From: Gemmatimonadota bacterium
Lineage (GTDB): Bacteria; Gemmatimonadota; Gemmatimonadetes; Longimicrobiales; Gaopeijiaceae
Assembly: GCA_041390105.1 (NCBI GenBank)
Contig: JAWKQO010000002.1
Location: 372,001-436,000 of the forward strand
Direction of reading: 5' to 3'
DNA length: 64,000 nucleotides
In this document: positions 15,875 through 25,087 of the stretch, one piece after another
Layout: each line of letters starts with the position of its first letter
Position numbering within the stretch: position 1 is the stretch's first letter
Translations under genes and position numbers: made by a program
Notes under the pieces: generated by a model
Database searches by the model: none
Seen by the model: only the letters and a program-made list of their open reading frames with translations
What the model was told of the DNA's origin: nothing

Positions 15875-18037
15875 CTAGGGGAACGCTGCGTAGAACGTCC
15901 GATCCTCGCGCGCGAGCTCGACCAACAGGGGCGCGGGCTCGAACCGGGGGCCGATCCGGCCGGCCAGCTCCTGCAGTCGATCCACGATCGCGCGGGGATG
16001 AAGCCGATCGGCGTGACGGAGCAGGCCCCCGCGGAAGGGCGGGAACCCCGTCCCCATGATCATCCCGAGATCCACGTCCCCCGCGCGCCGCACGATCCCA
16101 TCCTCCAGGATCCGAGCCGCCTCATTGACCATGGTGAGGACCAGTCGGGCCGTGATTTCTCCGTCCTCGTGGGGACGCCGCTCGCCGGGGACGCTGGAGC
16201 CGAGGGCGCCGTAGATCTCCGGGTCGACGCCTTTCTCCCGGTCGCCCTCGTAGGCGTAGAACCCCACGCCCCCCTTCCGTCCCAGGCGACCGGATGCTGC
16301 CACGGCTTCGAGCACGGGCGAGGGCCGCATGCGTTCTCCGAGCCCCTCGAAGAGCGCGCTCCCGGCATGCCGTGCGATGTCGATGCCGACCTCATCGATG
16401 AGGCGGAGCGGGCCCATGGGCATTCCGAAGGCCTTGGCAGCGCGATCGATGCCCTCCACGGACGCCCCCTCCCCGAGCAGGAAGCCTGCCTCATTCAGGT
16501 AGGGCCCCAGGATCCGGTTCACCAGGAATCCCGGGCCATCCCGCACCACGACCGGCACCTTCCCCAGACGGACGGCCAGGCGGTAGAGCGTAGCCACCGT
16601 GCGGTCGGATGTGGCGGTCCCTCTCACCACCTCGATGAGCGGCATGCGATGGACCGGGTTGAAGAAGTGGAAGCCACCGAAGCGGTCTGGGTGCGCGAGT
16701 GCTGCGGCCATCTCGTCGATGGAGAGCGAGGAGGTGTTGGAAGCCAGCACGCTCTCCGCCTTCATGCGCTGCTCCACCTCCGCCAGGACGCTCTTCTTGA
16801 CGTCCATGCGTTCGACGACCGCCTCCACCACCAGGTCGGCCTGCCCGAACCCGTCGTAGGTGAGGCCACCGGAGATGCGCTCCATGCGCTGCGCCGCATC
16901 CCGCCGATCGAGTGAGCGGCGTTTGACGGCCTTCTGGAAGAGCCCATTGGCGTGGTCGAGCGCGTGCGCGACGGCCTCGTGCCGGATGTCCTTGAGCCGG
17001 ACCTGGATGCCGTTGTAGGCCGCCAGCTGCGCGATGCCGCCCCCCATCACGCCCGCGCCGAGGATGCCCAGGCGCTCGACGGACAGCGGCTCCACCGGGC
17101 CCTCCGTGCCCGTCCCTTTGCGGGCGGCCTCACGCAGGTGGAAGACATGGATGAGGTTCTTGCTCACCCCGCTGGCGATCAGCTCGCCGGCGGCGCGGGC
17201 CTCGTGCTCCAACGCGTCCGCGAGGGAACGTCCGCGCGAACTGCGCGCCACATCCAGGATGCGAAGCGGCGCCGGGTAGTGCCCTCCGGTCTGGGCCATC
17301 ACCCGCTTGAGTGCCTGCGAGAAGACGATGGCCGCTCCGGGTCCGTCCAGAATCCGCGTCAGCAGGCCGGGTCGGGGCCGCTCGGGTGCCGGTGCGCCTT
17401 CGATCCGCTGCTCCAGGAAACGACGGGCCTCGGCCAGGAAGGGGGCCGCGGGCAGCACGGCATCCACCAGGCCGCGGCGTTGCGCACGCTTGGCGTCCAA
17501 CGTCTTACCGGTCAGCAGGAGGTCGAGCGCGGCCTGCAGGCCGATCAGGCGTGGCAGTCGGGTAGTGCCGCCCCAGGCGGGAAGGATCCCCAGCTGAACC
17601 TCGGGCAATCCGATCTTGGTGCGTTTGTCGTCCGAGGCCACCCGGTAGCGGCAGGCGAGCGAGAGCTCCGTGCCCCCGCCGAGGCAGACGCCGTCGATGG
17701 CCACGACGGTCGGGACGGGAAGCAGATGGACGCGCTGGAAGAGTGCCTGACCGAAGCGTGCGGCTTCCTGGCCCGCTGCCGGATCCTCGACGGACGCGAT
17801 CGCTTCCACATCGGCGCCGGCGATGAAGGTGCCAGGTTTTCCGCTGTAGATCAGCACTCCCCGCAGTGCACCCGAGCGTGCCGATCCCTCCAACTCGTCG
17901 AGCACGGAAGCGAAGCCGCGCAGGACGTCCTCGGTGAGGACGTTGTGGGATCGCTCGGGGTCGTCGAAGCGCACCTCGGCCAGGCCGCGACCGTCGATGC
18001 TCAGAAAGGGTCCGGAAGCCACGCCTGTGCTGGTCAT
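15875..18037 (-). CDS. fadJ: fused enoyl-CoA hydratase / 3-hydroxyacyl-CoA dehydrogenase
   Basis: A 720-residue beta-oxidation enzyme of the FadB/FadJ type. The N-terminal crotonase domain has the GADVEAI oxyanion region, E124 in GGGTELSLACR and E146 in GLPEVQLGI as the catalytic glutamates. From about residue 320 the NAD-binding LGILGAGVMGGGIAQLA starts the dehydrogenase, with catalytic His in HFFNPVHRMP, followed by two C-terminal dehydrogenase helical domains. It converts trans-2-enoyl-CoA to 3-oxoacyl-CoA. No thiolase (fadA/fadI) is adjacent. A strong terminator lies just upstream, so it has its own promoter. The fadJ name is by similarity; fadB is equally possible. Confidence 0.92.
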   Translation of the reverse strand: MTSTGVASGPFLSIDGRGLAEVRFDDPERSHNVLTEDVLRGFASVLDELEGSARSGALRGVLIYSGKPGTFIAGADVEAIASVEDPAAGQEAARFGQALFQRVHLLPVPTVVAIDGVCLGGGTELSLACRYRVASDDKRTKIGLPEVQLGILPAWGGTTRLPRLIGLQAALDLLLTGKTLDAKRAQRRGLVDAVLPAAPFLAEARRFLEQRIEGAPAPERPRPGLLTRILDGPGAAIVFSQALKRVMAQTGGHYPAPLRILDVARSSRGRSLADALEHEARAAGELIASGVSKNLIHVFHLREAARKGTGTEGPVEPLSVERLGILGAGVMGGGIAQLAAYNGIQVRLKDIRHEAVAHALDHANGLFQKAVKRRSLDRRDAAQRMERISGGLTYDGFGQADLVVEAVVERMDVKKSVLAEVEQRMKAESVLASNTSSLSIDEMAAALAHPDRFGGFHFFNPVHRMPLIEVVRGTATSDRTVATLYRLAVRLGKVPVVVRDGPGFLVNRILGPYLNEAGFLLGEGASVEGIDRAAKAFGMPMGPLRLIDEVGIDIARHAGSALFEGLGERMRPSPVLEAVAASGRLGRKGGVGFYAYEGDREKGVDPEIYGALGSSVPGERRPHEDGEITARLVLTMVNEAARILEDGIVRRAGDVDLGMIMGTGFPPFRGGLLRHADRLHPRAIVDRLQELAGRIGPRFEPAPLLVELAREDRTFYAAFP

Positions 18038-18071
18038 GTCGGAACCTAGCGCAGTCTCTCGCGAAGAAAAG

Positions 18072-18108
18072 AAGACCGGCCCCGGGATTCCTCCCCGGGG
18101 CCGGTCTT
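18072..18108 (-). terminator. intrinsic terminator of the coiled-coil lipoprotein gene
   Basis: A perfect 15-bp stem (18072-18086 with 18094-18108, arms starting AAGACCGG) with a 7-base loop is followed on the minus strand by the T-rich CTTTTCTTC. It separates the lipoprotein gene from fadJ. Confidence 0.9.
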
Positions 18109-18131
18109 TGTACTGCGCTGGAAACCGAGCG

Positions 18132-18902
18132 CTACATGTTCGGCCGGCGCTGCGCGTTCGCCGGTGTGAGCGTCACCGTCACCGGGTCTCCGCCCTCGAT
18201 GGTGAACGGCATGTTCCAGTAGAGCTCCTCGAAGGGGAGCGACTCACGGGCGCTGGCCCACCACTGTCCCTTCTTGAGTTCGGTAGTCAGGCTCCCGTTG
18301 GCGTCGGTGGTGTCCGTGACCATCTCGCGGCCGGCCGCGGTGGACTTGGCCAGGAAAACCGCCCCCGCCTCTGCGAAGGCCTCGTCGGCCCACTGCTCGC
18401 GCACGAGCCGCACCGAGTCGGCCCGCCGGATCGTGGCCTTCTGGAGCTCGTCGAAGCGAGAGAACGCAGCCTCCATGGCGCGCTGGGCACCCCCCACGCG
18501 ACGATCCGCCTCCTGGAACTCGTTGTACAGCTGGACGTAGCGGGTCTCGCCCCGGTTCAGTCCCTGCAGCTCCTGGTTGATGCGTGTGAGGTCGTCACGG
18601 AGCGTCTGCCATTCGGTCTCGGCGGCTTTCCATTCGTCCTGCGCCGAAGCCACTTCAGCCTGGGCGTCGAGGAGGTCCTGCGGGATGGCAGGTTCGGGCC
18701 GCTCGGCCGCTTGTGTCAGGGAATCGAAGACCAGGTCTCGGTCGAACGGATAGAAGCGCACCTCGAGGTTGGCGAGGGGTCGGTTGACCGTGCCTTGCTC
18801 AGGATCCTCGACCTCGGTTTCAGCCGTCAGCACCACCTGGGTGGGCCCACAGGCCGCCACCGTCAGGGCCAGCAGAGCGGCGGGGAAAAGCTTCCGCACC
18901 AT
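18132..18902 (-). CDS. coiled-coil lipoprotein of unknown function
   Basis: A 256-residue lipoprotein starting at ATG 18902 with GGAG upstream. The lipobox ends TVAAC (Cys18). A central segment (about residues 75-180) is a long Glu/Gln/Arg-rich coiled coil. The N-terminal part, after the lipobox, contains NLEVRFYPFDRDL and the C-terminal part a transthyretin-like TTDANGSLTTELKKGQWWASAR segment, so a small beta-sandwich (carboxypeptidase regulatory-like) is plausible. No named family is certain. It sits alone between terminators. Confidence 0.75.
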   Translation of the reverse strand: MVRKLFPAALLALTVAACGPTQVVLTAETEVEDPEQGTVNRPLANLEVRFYPFDRDLVFDSLTQAAERPEPAIPQDLLDAQAEVASAQDEWKAAETEWQTLRDDLTRINQELQGLNRGETRYVQLYNEFQEADRRVGGAQRAMEAAFSRFDELQKATIRRADSVRLVREQWADEAFAEAGAVFLAKSTAAGREMVTDTTDANGSLTTELKKGQWWASARESLPFEELYWNMPFTIEGGDPVTVTLTPANAQRRPNM

Positions 18903-19018
18903 TAGCGATCTCCATGCTCCGGTTCCGGGAAACAGGGTGGCGAAGGTATCAGTGGCCCGGAAGGGGATCAAGGAGAGGCCCGCGCCGCCCGTGGCGGGTC
19001 CCGAAGCGAGGAGTGGGG

Positions 19019-20248
19019 TCAGGACTGGCCCAGAACCGGGCCGTAAACCAGCACACGGGCGGGTCCCACCGCGTCTCTCAGGGCGCGCAGGGAGCCCGCC
19101 TCCAGGTGGGCCGTCTCGGCCAGGGGGTCCCTGGGGGCGTGCCCGGCGGCCAGGTCCCTGGCGATCCGCTCGGCGGCTCGCTCGGGGCTGGCCTCCCGGG
19201 TGAGCCAGGCGTTGCGGAAGCGGCGCCGGAGCCAGGAGAATTGGCGCTCGTCCGTCCAGGCCTCGAGATCCTCCAGGCGAACGGCGTCCTCGAGGCGGGC
19301 GGCCCAGCGCTCGGCGGCTTCCGGCGCTACCGCGGCGGTGACGGACAGGACAGGCCCTTCCGGCGTTCGCAGGACCTCGACGTCCGCCGAGTAGATGCCG
19401 GGGTCGGGCGGCGTGGGAGAGAGGATCTCCTCCAGGTGGTGCACCAGCAGGTCCACCGCCGTGGGATCGAGATCCGCCCGAACCGGAGCGTCCACCGTGA
19501 CCCAGGCGTGGGTGATCGAACGTTCCAGCCGTTCGTGACGGGCGTCGTCCCACGCCCAGCGGACCGCGGAGGCCGACGGGGGCGCCGATCGCACCGGGCC
19601 CTGGGCGAGATCCGTGGCCGGAAGCGCGAGGCCGGGAGGGGTCACCGCCACGAAGGTGATCTGCGCGCGATCGAGTCTGGCGATCCAACGCTCGAGCGTC
19701 GCGGCCTCGAGGGCCTCGACCTCTTCGAGTCGACCCTGCAGCGTCCCTCCCCAACGGCGGTCGTACATCAGAGAGGAGCGTTCTTCCTCGAAGGTGAAGA
19801 CCGGCGCGCCTCGCTCGAAGCGGAGTTGGCGCGCGAGGTCGGCCTTCACGCGCTCGAAGTCCTCGAGGTCGAAGCGCCGCTGCCCAACGGCCTCTTCCAC
19901 CTGCCGCAGATCGCGAGCCGCGCTCTCAGGCGGGCTCAACAAGGTGACCACCGTCTCGAACCGTCGAACAGAAACGCGCACGGTGGCGGCCGAGAACCGG
20001 AGCCGCCTGCTCAGCTCCGCCTCGAGCAGACGCCCATAGACCCAGGCGGTTCCGCTCCCGCCCGCAGGATCGGACGCGGCCCCCGCGGGGAGGACGGCCG
20101 CTGCGCCCAGAAGCGGCGCAGTGCCCTGGATCCGTAGGTGGATTCCGGGTGCCGCGACCAGGGCGCTGTCGCTGGGCTCTGTGCGGGGTGGAAGCGAGTC
20201 CGTTTGCAGAGCCACCAGAAGCAGCGCGGCGCCGAGGGACCCGGTCAT
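19019..20248 (-). CDS. M16-like peptidase, apparently non-catalytic (second of a pair)
   Basis: A 409-residue protein with a Sec signal (GAALLLVALQTDS). The layout resembles an M16 insulinase-type two-domain protein: a first domain with AWVYGRLLEAELSRRL and a long charged helix FERVKADLARQLR, and a C-terminal domain with AAERIARDLAAG. The zinc motif HxxEH is absent, so it should not be a peptidase by itself. Its ATG overlaps the stop of the upstream M16-like gene by 4 bases. The two probably form a heterodimer in the periplasm. Confidence 0.65.
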   Translation of the reverse strand: MTGSLGAALLLVALQTDSLPPRTEPSDSALVAAPGIHLRIQGTAPLLGAAAVLPAGAASDPAGGSGTAWVYGRLLEAELSRRLRFSAATVRVSVRRFETVVTLLSPPESAARDLRQVEEAVGQRRFDLEDFERVKADLARQLRFERGAPVFTFEEERSSLMYDRRWGGTLQGRLEEVEALEAATLERWIARLDRAQITFVAVTPPGLALPATDLAQGPVRSAPPSASAVRWAWDDARHERLERSITHAWVTVDAPVRADLDPTAVDLLVHHLEEILSPTPPDPGIYSADVEVLRTPEGPVLSVTAAVAPEAAERWAARLEDAVRLEDLEAWTDERQFSWLRRRFRNAWLTREASPERAAERIARDLAAGHAPRDPLAETAHLEAGSLRALRDAVGPARVLVYGPVLGQS

Positions 20249-21450
20249 TGGGATCCCAACTCGGCCCGCACGGGCGGAGTGGCCAGGAGAGCGTCGAAAT
20301 ACTCGATCATCGTCTGGCGGTCGATGCGCACGAGGATCCCGAGGTAGCTCTCGGCATCGCTGCCCCGCCCATCAGACTCTTCGAAGCCACCCACCAGCTC
20401 GGCCACGCCCTCCGGCGTGGCGCTCCGTCGCACCCAGCTCCTGCGAATCTCCAGCGCCACGTCGGTGACGTCGCCCTCCGTGATGCGGTCGCGGGTGTTG
20501 GTGATGAGGGTCTCCACCGCTCGGCGGAGACGGGGTGCGCTCTGACGGTAGGCGCCGCCCAGGATCACGAGTGCGGTCGTGCAGCCGGCGTCCACCAACT
20601 CCAGGGTGAGCTCGACGCCTGAGTCCATGCGGCCGATCTGGCGCCCCAGCAGCCGGGCGGCCACGGCACCCCGGGGATCGGCCGCCGAGCCGGCGGGCCG
20701 CGACTCTCCATACCACTGCCGCAGAACCTGGGGGCGCCCCGGCTGGTTCGGCTGGGCGGTGCCTGCGTAGAGGCGGCCCGGTCGAGGTTGCATGAGGTCG
20801 TTCCCATCCGCTCGGGGAAGGGCGGCGAGGATCACCTCGATGGGAAGGTCACCCACCACCACCAGCTGGGTGGCGGCGGGCGTCTGGTGCGTCCGTTCCC
20901 ATAGCGGCTGCAGGCTGGACCCGTCGAGCTCGGCCAGGGTCGCCCGCGTTCCGTGGATCGGGGGGGACCCGGGACAGACGGATCCGGCAAGGCGCGACGC
21001 GAGGTTGCGCTCCGCCGATTCGAGGTCGCGATCGATCTGCTCGAGCGCGGAAGCGCGCGCTCGCCGGGTCAGAACCGGGTCCGACTCGGGCGGGCCCATC
21101 GCCACTCTCAGAACGTCGAAGAGATGGTCGAGATCGAGCCGGGATCCGGCCACGGAGTAGGCGATTCCCGCTGGCGTCCGGCGCACCGTCAGCGTCGCGC
21201 CCAACCGCTCCCCGTACGACTCCGCCCTACGCTGCGCGAGGAGAGCCAGGACGCGGCCGGCTCCAGCCTGCGCTTCCTCTTCGTGCACGGGAACGAACCA
21301 ACGCAACGCCACCCGGGGGTCCTCGGGACGCCGTATCAGCGTGATCCGGGGATGGTCGGGGAGCACGACGACCGTATCGGCCCTCAGCCAGGGGGCCGGG
21401 TCGTGCTGCAACATCAGCGCGAGTGCGAGCAGTACCGGTTTGGCGACCAT
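20245..21450 (-). CDS. M16-like peptidase, apparently non-catalytic (first of a pair)
   Basis: A 401-residue exported protein (signal VLLALALMLQHD). It has the M16 order: an N-terminal ITLIRRPEDPRVALRWFVPV strand set, the helix RARASALEQIDRDLESAERNLAS, then TQLVVVGDLPIEVI and the AVAARLLGRQ block of the second domain. The region that should hold HxxEH reads EEEAQAGAGRVLALLAQR, with no zinc ligands. M16 families often pair one active and one inactive chain, but here both chains lack the motif, so a structural or binding role is likely. It overlaps the next gene by 4 bases. Confidence 0.7.
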   Translation of the reverse strand: MVAKPVLLALALMLQHDPAPWLRADTVVVLPDHPRITLIRRPEDPRVALRWFVPVHEEEAQAGAGRVLALLAQRRAESYGERLGATLTVRRTPAGIAYSVAGSRLDLDHLFDVLRVAMGPPESDPVLTRRARASALEQIDRDLESAERNLASRLAGSVCPGSPPIHGTRATLAELDGSSLQPLWERTHQTPAATQLVVVGDLPIEVILAALPRADGNDLMQPRPGRLYAGTAQPNQPGRPQVLRQWYGESRPAGSAADPRGAVAARLLGRQIGRMDSGVELTLELVDAGCTTALVILGGAYRQSAPRLRRAVETLITNTRDRITEGDVTDVALEIRRSWVRRSATPEGVAELVGGFEESDGRGSDAESYLGILVRIDRQTMIEYFDALLATPPVRAELGSQ

Positions 21451-21463
21451 GTCGGAAGCAAGA

Positions 21464-21490
21464 ACGGGCGCCCTCCAAGAAGGCGCCCGT
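21464..21490 (-). terminator. terminator after the M23 peptidase gene
   Basis: Arms ACGGGCGCC (21464-21472) and GGCGCCCGT (21482-21490) pair perfectly. On the minus strand TCTTGCTTCC follows. It lies between the M23 stop and the first M16-like gene. Confidence 0.75.
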
Positions 21491-21517
21491 CCCGGAACAG
21501 CGGTGTGCGAGGCGACC

Positions 21518-22444
21518 CTAGGGGATCGCGTCCATCACGTAGTCCATCGGGTTCACGGGCGTCCCGTTGACGCGCACTTCGTAGTGCAAATGTGACGCCG
21601 TCGCGAGCCCCGTGTTCCCCACCAGGGCGATGACGTCACCACGCGAGACGGTCTGGCCCTTGCGCACGAGCAGCTCGGAGGCGTGCCCGTAGCGGGTTTC
21701 GTATCCGTACCCGTGGTTGATCACCACCACCAACCCGTACCCGGTCATGCGGCCGGCGAATTCGACCACGCCGTTGGCGGCGGCCGTGATGGGGCTGCCC
21801 TTGGGCGCGACCAGGTCCACCCCCTTGTGGGGCAGCACCTCATTGTGGATCGGGTGGCGTCGCGCCTTGGAGAAGCTCGAGGACACCATGCCATCGGCGG
21901 GCAGGATCGAGGGCACGGACTGCAGCAGGTCATGATACGCCTGCAGGGAGTCGGTGGCCTGCGAAAGGCTCTCGCTCAGAAGTCGGGCTCGGCGCTCCAG
22001 GGCGTTCAGATCGTAGGAGACCGTGAACAACTCCTTGCTCGCGGTCGAGTCGGCGCTCCAGAGCGGATGCGAGGCTGGATCGCTGGTGCCGGGGCCCCCG
22101 ACGCCCACCTCGAGCACTTCCGCGTCGATGGGGTCGAGACCGGCGAGCAGGCGGTACTCCTGGTCCTGGCTGGCCAGGCGCAGGAGCTCCGAATCCAAAG
22201 AGGAAACCTGCGCTCGGATGGAGCTCAGCTCGGCTTCGAGAAGGGAGTTGGTGCGGGCCAGTTGGGAAGCTCGGACCCAGGCGGCTCCGCCCAGCCCGTT
22301 GAGGCCGAGCAACACCGCCAGCACCACCAACAGCGAACCCAGACCCCCAGCGATCCACCGGAGCTTGCGCTCGGAAAGGCTGAACTGACGGACAGAGGTG
22401 TCCTCCCCTGCGACGAACAGGATTGTCCACTTCTTTCCGCGCAT
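21518..22444 (-). CDS. M23 family metallopeptidase with membrane anchor
   Basis: A 308-residue protein with start ATG 22444 and GGAGGG 8 bases upstream. Residues 31-50 form one transmembrane helix, residues 58-98 a coiled coil, and residues about 180-300 the LytM domain. All zinc and catalytic positions are present: H206 and D210 (HKGVD) and H285-x-H287 (SHLHYEV), so it should be an active peptidoglycan endopeptidase, unlike the degenerate EnvC type. The topology (inner-membrane anchor, periplasmic coiled coil, LytM) resembles cell-elongation or division hydrolases. Confidence 0.92.
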   Translation of the reverse strand: MRGKKWTILFVAGEDTSVRQFSLSERKLRWIAGGLGSLLVVLAVLLGLNGLGGAAWVRASQLARTNSLLEAELSSIRAQVSSLDSELLRLASQDQEYRLLAGLDPIDAEVLEVGVGGPGTSDPASHPLWSADSTASKELFTVSYDLNALERRARLLSESLSQATDSLQAYHDLLQSVPSILPADGMVSSSFSKARRHPIHNEVLPHKGVDLVAPKGSPITAAANGVVEFAGRMTGYGLVVVINHGYGYETRYGHASELLVRKGQTVSRGDVIALVGNTGLATASHLHYEVRVNGTPVNPMDYVMDAIP

Positions 22445-22649
22445 TCCAACCCTCCGGCCCCGGTCGCTTGTCTGCGGCAACTGGCAAACGTACCCGCCTC
22501 GGCAGGGGACGGTCAAGCAAGTACTGCACCCCGCCGGCCCATCTGCGGAGGCCCGGCCACGTGGCGTCCGCGCTACGCGAGAGGGCTCATGGGAGTCGCC
22601 CGCCGGCCCCCCTGGGGAGGCCGCTCCCGGACTCGAGCCGCGTGGGCCC

Positions 22650-24179
22650 TCAGCGCTTGGGGAAGAGGGCCTCGCCCTTCCGGACGCGCGTTCCCTCCCG
22701 GGCCCGGGCGCCCGCCTCCTCGAGGGTCGGGACCCGCTCCAACCCCAGTTGCCCCACCAGGAGGGACATCTTTTCCGGCATGACCGGCTCCAGAAGCGCC
22801 GCCAGCCAGACGAGCACCGCGTGCAAGCTGGCCAGGGTCTCGTCGAGCGGGGCTGGGTCCTCCGACTTGGCCTGTGCCCAAGGCTGACGCTCCTCGACGT
22901 ACACGTTCGCCGTGCGCGCCAACTCCATGGCCACCCCCAGGGCGTCATGCACACGCAGGGTCTCGAAAGCCTCCCGGTAGCGGGCCACGGTCTCGGCGGT
23001 GTCGGCCGCCAGACCGATCGCCGGAGCCGAGGGAACGGCCCCCTGTCGGTAGCGCTCGATCATCGAGGTCACGCGCGAGGCCAGATTCCCGAGGACGTTG
23101 GCCAGCTCCTCATAGCGCATCAGGAACCGGTCTTCCGTGAACGAGGCGTCCTGGCCTACGGTCATCTCGCGGAGCAGGTACCAGCGCACCGCATCGGTCC
23201 CGTACTCGTCACGCAGCTCGAGCGGATCGATCACATTCCCCAGCGACTTCGACATCTTCCGGCCGCCGGCTACCCACCATCCGTGAGCCAGGATCTGCTG
23301 CGGCAGCGGAAGATCCGCGGCCATCAGGAGAGTGGGCCAGTAGACGGAATGGGTGGTCAGGATGTCCTTCCCCACGATGTGCAACTGACAGGGCCACCAG
23401 GAGTCGTGCGTGGTGTCGCCGAACCCCTGCTGCCCCTCCTCCGCCAGCGGCCGGATCCGTCCGGAACCCGTGACGTAGTTGAAGAGCGCATCGACCCAGA
23501 CGTACGCGACGTGCTCGTCGTCGAAGGGGAGTGTGATGCCCCACTGCAGGCGGGACTTCGGTCGGGACACCGAGAGGTCCTCGAGGGGGCCCTTGAGAAA
23601 GCCCAGGATCTCGTTTCGGCGTGAGGCCGGCACGATCCATTCGGGGTTCTCTTCGATGTGGCGGATGAGCCGCTCCTGGTACGCGCTCATCCGGAAGAAG
23701 TAGTTCTTCTCTTCGATCAGCCGGGTGGGTCGTCCACAGTCGGGGCAGGTGTGATCCGGCCCCAGGTCCTTCTCCGTCCAGTAGCGCTCCTCGTGGATGC
23801 AGTACCAGCCCCGGTAGTCGGCGGCGTAGATCTCACCTTTCTCGTAGAGTCGGCGGTACACCGCCTCCACCACCGCGATGTGCTCGGGCTCGGTGGTCCG
23901 GATGAAGCGGTCGAACGAGACACCCAGTCGCTCCCAGGCGGCCCGGAAGCGAGCGGCCATGTCCTCGGCCAGCTCGAGCGGGGTGATGCCGCGGCGCACG
24001 GCCTCTTCCTGCATCTTCTGCCCGTGTTCGTCCGTGCCTGTGAGGAAGAGCACGTCGCGGCCCGCTTGCCGGTGATAGCGCGCCAACGCATCGGCGAGCA
24101 GCGTGGTGTACGCGTGCCCGATGTGCGGATCGCCCGAGGCGTAGTAGATGGGCGTGGTCAGGAAGAAGCGATCATTCAC
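22650..24179 (-). CDS. metG: methionyl-tRNA synthetase
   Basis: A 509-residue class I synthetase. The HIGH motif is H19-I-G-H22 in GDPHIGHAY and the KMSKS motif is at 308-312. The connective peptide has one zinc knuckle, with CxxC in HTCPDC and an upstream Cys in GWYCIHEERY. The anticodon-binding helical bundle ends the protein and no C-terminal OB (tRNA-binding) domain follows, so it is the short form. ricT lies 52 bases upstream in the same direction, an order seen in many bacteria. Confidence 0.96.
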   Translation of the reverse strand: MNDRFFLTTPIYYASGDPHIGHAYTTLLADALARYHRQAGRDVLFLTGTDEHGQKMQEEAVRRGITPLELAEDMAARFRAAWERLGVSFDRFIRTTEPEHIAVVEAVYRRLYEKGEIYAADYRGWYCIHEERYWTEKDLGPDHTCPDCGRPTRLIEEKNYFFRMSAYQERLIRHIEENPEWIVPASRRNEILGFLKGPLEDLSVSRPKSRLQWGITLPFDDEHVAYVWVDALFNYVTGSGRIRPLAEEGQQGFGDTTHDSWWPCQLHIVGKDILTTHSVYWPTLLMAADLPLPQQILAHGWWVAGGRKMSKSLGNVIDPLELRDEYGTDAVRWYLLREMTVGQDASFTEDRFLMRYEELANVLGNLASRVTSMIERYRQGAVPSAPAIGLAADTAETVARYREAFETLRVHDALGVAMELARTANVYVEERQPWAQAKSEDPAPLDETLASLHAVLVWLAALLEPVMPEKMSLLVGQLGLERVPTLEEAGARAREGTRVRKGEALFPKR

Positions 24180-24231
24180 AATGTAAGATCCCGGGTCCGG
24201 GTCGATGGGCAGCGCGCCCGGAAGGCGCCTG

Positions 24232-25077
24232 TCAGTCCGCTGTTCGTCCAGAGCGATCCGCCACCTCGCTCTTCAACTGCTCCAAGGACAGCGTCCGCCG
24301 TCCACCTTCGGCGCTCTTGAGCGTCACCGTATCGGACCAGATGTCGATGGCGATGACGCGCTCGCTGCCCAACGACGTCTTGAGGGTGCGGCCCTCGCGA
24401 GGGAAGCGCCGACGGGCCTGCACATAGGTCTCGTGTTCGTACATCAGGCAGCACATCAGCCGACCGCAGCATCCGGAGATCTGCGCGGGGTTCAAGGATA
24501 GATGCTGGTCCTTGGCGAGTTGCAGGCTTACGGGTTTGAGCTCGGAAAGCCAGCTGGAGCAGCACAACTCCCTCCCGCACCGCCCCACGCCGCCGAGGAG
24601 CGCCGCCTCGTCGCGCACTCCGATCTGCCGTAGCTCGATGCGCGTGCGGAACGTGCGAGCGAGATCACGGACGAGGTCTCGGAAGTCGACCCTGCGCTCG
24701 GCCGTGAAATAGATGATGAGCTTGTTGCGATCGAGCTGCCACTCCGCCTCCGTGACCTTCATCTTGAGCTCGTGCTTCTGCACCAGCTCCTTGGTGGTCG
24801 AGCGCACCCGGCTCTCGTCTTCGCGCAGAGCGCGGGCCCGTCGGCGGTCGTCGTCGCGGGCGAGCCGTAGGATGCGCTTCTCGGGCGCGGGCGTCGCGCA
24901 GCCGTCGGACCCGGAGCACTTCCGTTCGGCGATGGAGCCCAGGGCCGACACCACGCCCAGGTCTTCGCCCCGGTCCGCTTCCACGATGACATCGCAGCCC
25001 ACGCGCAACGGTAGGTCACGGAACGCGAAGTAGCTCTTGCGCGTGCCCTTGAACCGCACCTCCGCGAACGGCTTCAC
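24232..25077 (-). CDS. ricT: PSP1-domain protein RicT (YaaT)
   Basis: A 281-residue PSP1 protein. GTG 25077 with AGGAG 8 bases upstream is the start; upstream in-frame codons lie inside accA. The conserved cysteine motifs CGRELCCSSWL (C167, C172, C173) and GCCGRLMCC (C203, C204, C209, C210) match B. subtilis YaaT/RicT, where the Ric complex binds iron-sulfur clusters and promotes RNA maturation by RNase Y. Two further cysteines, C54 and C60, occur earlier. RicA and RicF partners are not visible here. It is 10 bases downstream of accA. Confidence 0.9.
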   Translation of the reverse strand: MKPFAEVRFKGTRKSYFAFRDLPLRVGCDVIVEADRGEDLGVVSALGSIAERKCSGSDGCATPAPEKRILRLARDDDRRRARALREDESRVRSTTKELVQKHELKMKVTEAEWQLDRNKLIIYFTAERRVDFRDLVRDLARTFRTRIELRQIGVRDEAALLGGVGRCGRELCCSSWLSELKPVSLQLAKDQHLSLNPAQISGCCGRLMCCLMYEHETYVQARRRFPREGRTLKTSLGSERVIAIDIWSDTVTLKSAEGGRRTLSLEQLKSEVADRSGRTAD

Positions 25078-25087
25078 CGGAGCGCTC

